Origin: DASRSS01 sp035656335
GTDB lineage: Bacteria; Actinomycetota; Actinomycetes; Mycobacteriales; Jatrophihabitantaceae
Direction: 5' to 3'
NCBI GenBank assembly: GCA_035656335.1
Contig: DASRSS010000127.1
Location: forward strand, 1-8,754
DNA length: 8,754 nt
Position 1 is the stretch's first letter, and each line of letters opens with the position of its first letter. Position numbers and translations under genes: made by a program. Below the pieces are notes generated by a model, which saw only the letters and a program-made list of their open reading frames with translations, did not search any database and was not told where the DNA came from. Shown here one piece after another: positions 5,846-8,754 of the stretch.

Positions 5846-6171
5846 TAGTAGCCGGCCGCCTGCGCCCGCCGCTTCACCTCGGTGCCCCGGTTCTCCCGCA
5901 GCGCGGTGATCGGAGCGCCCGGGAGCGACTCGTCCTCGCGGAACAGCCAGTCGACGATCTCGTCGTCGCCGTAGTGCGCGTCGCGCAGCAGGGTGATCAC
6001 TCCGGGCAGGCCCTTGACGACGACACCGTCGTGGACGAAGTCGGCGGGGACGCGACGCACCCCGTCGGCGCCGCGGACGGCGACGAGCTGGCCGTCGCGG
6101 ACCAGCTGGTGCGCGCGGGTGATCTGGATGCCGAGCGCCTCGGCCACCTCGGGGATGGTCAACAGCTCCAT
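5845..6171 (-). CDS. Rv2175c-like winged-helix/excisionase-type DNA-binding protein
   Basis: 108 aa. The N-terminal half reads as a small helix-turn-helix (LLTIPEVAEALGIQITRAHQLVRDGQLVAV, about 3-32). The C-terminal half (VVKGLPGVITLLRDAHYGDD, then EIVDWLF and the end KRRAQAAGY) matches what I recall of mycobacterial Rv2175c (VVKSLPGLLTILHDGGYRD, WLF, VVRRAQAMAY). In M. tuberculosis that protein binds DNA and is phosphorylated by the adjacent kinase PknL near its N-terminus (Thr9). Here the N-terminal extension carrying that Thr is missing, and no in-frame ATG or GTG exists for more than 100 nt upstream of the ATG at 6171. That ATG has an AGGGGAGA ribosome binding site. The gene overlaps the methyltransferase stop by 13 nt and joins crtYc through a TAGTG junction. 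Targets are unknown. Confidence 0.85.
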   Translation of the reverse strand: MELLTIPEVAEALGIQITRAHQLVRDGQLVAVRGADGVRRVPADFVHDGVVVKGLPGVITLLRDAHYGDDEIVDWLFREDESLPGAPITALRENRGTEVKRRAQAAGY

Positions 6172-6950
6172 GTGCTCTCCCCTGCCATCCGGGCGAAGAC
6201 CGCGTAGGTCGTGTACCGCAGGCGCAGCACGCCGCCGAACCCGTCGATCAGGTCGTGCAACGCCTCGATCAACCGGTGCCGCTGCTCCGGCGGCAGCTGC
6301 AGCACGTCACTGTGCGTCTGCAGCATGTCCGTCCACTCCCCGGCCGAGTAATCGCTCTCCCACGGGTGGCGATGCACCTCGATCGCGGCGAAGCGGCCGC
6401 TCTCGCGCAGGCGCGGCAGGTGCTCCTCGTCCAGCTGCCGGAAGCCCCGGTCGACGCCGTCGGAGCGGGCCAGCTGCGGCGCCACCCGCGCGTAGACCTC
6501 GTCCATGGCCCGTTGGACGGCCTCGTCGAGCGCGCCGTAGTTCCAGAACGGGACCAGCGCGCCTCCCGGACGGAGCAGGCCGGCCGCCTTGGCGATGCCG
6601 ACCGACGGGTCGATCCAGTGCCAGGCCTGCGCGCACGTGATCAGGTCGAACGTCCGCCCGGCCGCATCCCACGACTCGAACGCGCCGACCTCGACGTCGA
6701 GCCCGTGCCCGCGCGCGACGGCGGCCATCTCCGGATCGATCTCCACGCCGAGGACGTCCAGGCCGCGCGCGGCGAGCAGCGTCGTGGCCTTGCCGGTGCC
6801 GCACGCGACGTCCAGCACCGCCTCGGGCGCCAGTGCCGCCAGCTCGTCGAGCAGCGCGGCGGGATACGACGGGCGGAACCGGTCGTAGTCGTCGGCGACC
6901 GTGCCGAACGACTCGGCACGGTCGCGCTGCAGATAGCTCGGTTCGGTCAC
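6159..6950 (-). CDS. Class I SAM-dependent methyltransferase
   Basis: 263 aa, soluble. The Rossmann-like SAM fold shows motif I VLDVACGTGKAT (45-56), the acidic ribose-binding residue E70 in LGVEIDPEM (67-75), and the post-motif II segment FDLITCAQAWHWID (101-114), which is common in small-molecule methyltransferases of the type-11/25 group. GLLRPGGALVPFW (124-136) is the usual motif III area. The start GTG at 6950 is backed by GGGAGG at 6960-6965, 9 nt upstream and inside the end of the preceding gene. It lies 5 nt after the spermidine-synthase-like gene and overlaps the Rv2175c-like gene by 13 nt. The substrate is unknown; co-transcription with lycopene cyclase genes makes an isoprenoid or quinone substrate conceivable but not shown. 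Confidence 0.85.
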   Translation of the reverse strand: MTEPSYLQRDRAESFGTVADDYDRFRPSYPAALLDELAALAPEAVLDVACGTGKATTLLAARGLDVLGVEIDPEMAAVARGHGLDVEVGAFESWDAAGRTFDLITCAQAWHWIDPSVGIAKAAGLLRPGGALVPFWNYGALDEAVQRAMDEVYARVAPQLARSDGVDRGFRQLDEEHLPRLRESGRFAAIEVHRHPWESDYSAGEWTDMLQTHSDVLQLPPEQRHRLIEALHDLIDGFGGVLRLRYTTYAVFARMAGESTWSC

Positions 6951-6955
6951 GGCGG

Positions 6956-7786
6956 TCAGCCTCCCACGCGCCACAGCTCGTCCGGCGGCTGCGGTGAGCG
7001 AACACCGTCGGCGTCGGTGAGCACGGCGGCGCCGCCGACCAGGTCGGCCAGCTCCGCGCCGTGGACCACGCGCTGCGGGAACATCGCCGCGGCCGCCGCC
7101 CGCGTGACCTGTTCCACCGGCAGCGCCGCGCGCGACGCGGCGAGCACGACGTTGCCGAAGCGCCGCCCCTTCAGCACGGACGCGTCCGCGCGCAGCAGCA
7201 CGTCCGGCAGCACGGTTCGGACGGTCGCGACCAGCCGGCGGGTGTACCGGAGCTCGCGGCCATCCGCTTCGTTCACCAGCAGGACGCCGGAGGGCTTGAG
7301 CACGCGGGCGATCTCGGTCAGGCACTCGACGCTGGTCAGCTCCGCCGGCACGCGCCCGCCGGCGAACGCATCGAGCACCACGACGTCCGCGCCCGCAGCG
7401 GGCAGCGCGGCCAGGCCGGTGCGGCCGTCCAACGGCCGGATCCGCGGCTTGGTCCCCCGCGCGAACGGCAACCTGGCCCGGACGAGCGCGATCAGCTCGG
7501 TGTCCGGCTCGAGCACGATCTGCGACGAGCCGGGGCGCGTGGCCGCCACGTAGCGCGCGAGCGTGCACGCGCCGCCGCCGACGTGCGTGACCGACAGCGG
7601 CCCGGGAGCGAGCGCGTCCAGGATCTCCGCGAAGGCCTGGACGTACTCGAAGTCGAGGTAGGTCGGGTCGTCCAGATCGACGTAGGACTGGCGGATCCGG
7701 TCGATCAGCAGCAGCCAGCCACCGGGACGGTCCGCGTCGGCGAGCAATTCGACCGCGCCCGCCTGATACGCCTGCTCGGTGGTCAC
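6956..7786 (-). CDS. Spermidine-synthase-like Rossmann protein, first gene of the crtYcYd operon
   Basis: 276 aa, soluble. It has the glycine-rich nucleotide loop VTHVGGGACTLARYV (66-80), an acidic residue at the end of the next strand (IVLEPDTEL, 90-98), LDGRTGL (119-125), and VVLDAFAGGRVPAELTSVEC (136-155), the pattern of the spermidine-synthase superfamily branch common in actinobacteria. Many members of that branch lack proven aminopropyl-transferase activity, so true polyamine synthesis should not be assumed; a methyltransferase-like function is equally possible. The GTG start at 7786 lies 8 nt after a TACGCT -10 motif. It begins a five-gene run to crtYd with spacings of +5, -13, -1 and -4 nt. 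Confidence 0.8.
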   Translation of the reverse strand: MTTEQAYQAGAVELLADADRPGGWLLLIDRIRQSYVDLDDPTYLDFEYVQAFAEILDALAPGPLSVTHVGGGACTLARYVAATRPGSSQIVLEPDTELIALVRARLPFARGTKPRIRPLDGRTGLAALPAAGADVVVLDAFAGGRVPAELTSVECLTEIARVLKPSGVLLVNEADGRELRYTRRLVATVRTVLPDVLLRADASVLKGRRFGNVVLAASRAALPVEQVTRAAAAAMFPQRVVHGAELADLVGGAAVLTDADGVRSPQPPDELWRVGG

Positions 7787-7794
7787 GGCCGCCC

Positions 7795-7800
7795 AGCGTA
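7795..7800 (-). promoter_or_regulatory. Predicted -10 element of the five-gene crtYcYd operon (leaderless)
   Basis: Minus-strand TACGCT (TANNNT) lies 8 nt before the GTG at 7786, in the 84-bp divergent gap shared with the kinase promoter. No clear -35 was seen. Confidence 0.45.
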
Positions 7801-7858
7801 CTGACGCCCCGGCTGAGGGGCCTCCGGTGCGGCAACCTCACCAGACGCGACACATCCG

Positions 7859-7864
7859 TAGAAT
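7859..7864 (+). promoter_or_regulatory. Predicted -10 element of the kinase gene (leaderless)
   Basis: TAGAAT is a strong match to TANNNT and lies 6 nt before the GTG at 7871, placing the transcription start at or next to the start codon. It faces away from the TACGCT element of the divergent operon 59 bp away. Confidence 0.55.
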
Positions 7865-7870
7865 CACCAC

Positions 7871-8754
7871 GTGCAGATGGCGACCGAGGACCTCCTGGTC
7901 GGCCGCACGCTCGAAGGCCGGTACCGGATCCTGGAGCGCATCGCCCGTGGCGGCATGTCGACGGTGTACTCGGCCGTCGACGAGCGGCTCGACCGGCTCG
8001 TTGCTGTCAAGGTCATGTCCTCGGCACTGTCCACCGATCCGGCGTTCAGCGACCGGTTCACCCGCGAGGCGCGCGCCGCGGCCCGGCTGACGCACCTGAA
8101 CACCGTCGCCGTGTACGACCAGGGCGCCGAGACTGGCCCGGACGGCCATCACGTGTTCCTGGTGATGGAACTCGTCCACGGCCGCACGCTGCGCGACCTG
8201 ATCCGCGAGCGGTCCGCGCCGTTCCCGCCCGCCGAGGCGATCTCGCTCATCCAGCCGGTGCTCAGCGCGCTGTCGGCGGCGCACGCGGCCGGCATCGTGC
8301 ACCGCGACGTCAAGCCCGAGAACATCCTGCTGTCCGACGACGGCGTGGTGAAGGTCGCCGACTTCGGGCTGGCCCGCGCGGTGGAGGCGGACGCGTCCTC
8401 GACCCGCACCGGGCTGATGATGGGCACGGTCGCGTACTGCTCGCCGGAGCAGATCACGCGCGGCGAGGCCGACCCGCGCAGCGACGTGTACGCGGCGGGC
8501 ATCGTCCTGTTCGAACTGCTCACCGGCCGTCCGCCGTTCCAGGGCGAGTCGGCGATGAACGTCGCGTACCAGCACGTGAACGGACGCGTCCCCGCCCCGT
8601 CGTCGAAGGTGCGCGGCGTCCCGTCGGAGCTGGACGAACTCGTCGTGCTGGCAACCGATCCCGACCGCGACGAGCGGCCCGCGGACGCCGGCGAGTTCCT
8701 GGCCGAGATCGCCGACGTGCGCGAACGCCTGCACCTGCCGATCGTGCCGGTGCC
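7871..8754 (+). CDS. pknL: PknL-like Ser/Thr protein kinase (partial, kinase domain)
   Basis: 294 codons to the window edge with no stop. A complete Hanks-type kinase domain is visible: Gly-rich loop IARGGMSTVY (24-33), catalytic Lys47 in VAVKVM, helix-C Glu66, catalytic loop HRDVKPEN (144-151) with Asp146, DFG at 164-166, and the activation segment with Thr178 and Thr180 before GTVAYCSPEQ (185-194). All catalytic residues are intact, so it should be active. Any transmembrane helix or extracellular domain would follow outside the window. The assignment to PknL rather than another actinobacterial kinase rests mainly on the nearby Rv2175c-like gene, as in M. tuberculosis where pknL is Rv2176. 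The GTG at 7871 fits the leaderless promoter TAGAAT; the ATG at 7877 is a close alternative. Likely substrate: the Rv2175c-like protein. Confidence 0.85.
   Translation, partial: MQMATEDLLVGRTLEGRYRILERIARGGMSTVYSAVDERLDRLVAVKVMSSALSTDPAFSDRFTREARAAARLTHLNTVAVYDQGAETGPDGHHVFLVMELVHGRTLRDLIRERSAPFPPAEAISLIQPVLSALSAAHAAGIVHRDVKPENILLSDDGVVKVADFGLARAVEADASSTRTGLMMGTVAYCSPEQITRGEADPRSDVYAAGIVLFELLTGRPPFQGESAMNVAYQHVNGRVPAPSSKVRGVPSELDELVVLATDPDRDERPADAGEFLAEIADVRERLHLPIVPV

Noticed and set aside
7814..7840. Short TGAGG...CCTCA inverted repeat in the divergent gap before the kinase gene
   Set aside because: Only 5-bp arms with a 17-nt gap in a GC-rich region; expected by chance.
6951..7853. Upstream extension of the methyltransferase frame to 7853 (564 codons)
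   Set aside because: The upstream part is an Arg/Gly/Ala-rich shadow of the spermidine-synthase-like gene; the SAM fold begins after GTG 6950, which has its own GGGAGG site.
7838..8734. 298-codon minus-strand frame opposite the kinase gene
   Set aside because: The plus strand encodes an intact kinase domain with all catalytic residues; the opposite frame is an Arg/Val/Asp-rich shadow.

Overview
The window comes from a high-GC (by eye about 70%) actinobacterium. Three things point there: heavy GTG start use with short or missing leaders, a small wHTH protein that reads like mycobacterial Rv2175c lying near a PknL-like Ser/Thr kinase, and heterodimeric CrtYc/CrtYd lycopene cyclases. I cannot name a genus. 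No rRNA, tRNA, CRISPR array, insertion sequence or prophage gene was seen.

Region 1 (1-2414, minus strand) is sulfate assimilation. A siroheme/[4Fe-4S] sulfite (or nitrite) reductase is followed 45 nt later by cysH, which runs off the left edge. The reductase carries an unusual C-terminal domain of about 92 residues. It reads as a MoaD/CysO-type ubiquitin-like sulfur carrier, and the polypeptide ends exactly in Ser-Gly-Gly. This apparent fusion of a sulfide-making enzyme to a sulfide-accepting carrier is the most interesting item here.

Region 2 (2415-2784) is a 370-bp divergent control region. On the minus strand it holds a promoter-like motif, a 24-codon apparently leaderless leader peptide with Cys-Pro-Cys near its end, a perfect 8-bp hairpin, and a strong ribosome binding site for the reductase. 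Between the reductase promoter and the crtI promoter lies a 66-bp nested palindrome. Its centre falls almost exactly midway between the two predicted transcription starts.

Region 3 (2785-5845) is carotenoid synthesis. crtI and crtB (plus strand, 4 nt apart) converge on crtYc-crtYd (minus strand), and crtB and crtYd overlap tail to tail by 86 bp. Together these would take GGPP to phytoene, to lycopene and on to a cyclised carotene. No GGPP synthase gene is in the window.

Region 4 (5845-8754): the lycopene cyclase genes are the last two of a tightly packed five-gene minus-strand operon (spermidine-synthase-like protein, class I methyltransferase, Rv2175c-like wHTH protein, crtYc, crtYd). All spacings are between -13 and +5 nt. 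Divergent from it, across 84 bp, starts a Ser/Thr kinase that runs off the right edge. In Mycobacterium tuberculosis, PknL (Rv2176) phosphorylates its neighbour Rv2175c. Here that kinase-regulator pair brackets the operon and the regulator gene is directly joined to crtYc, suggesting (inference) a link between kinase signalling and carotenoid production.
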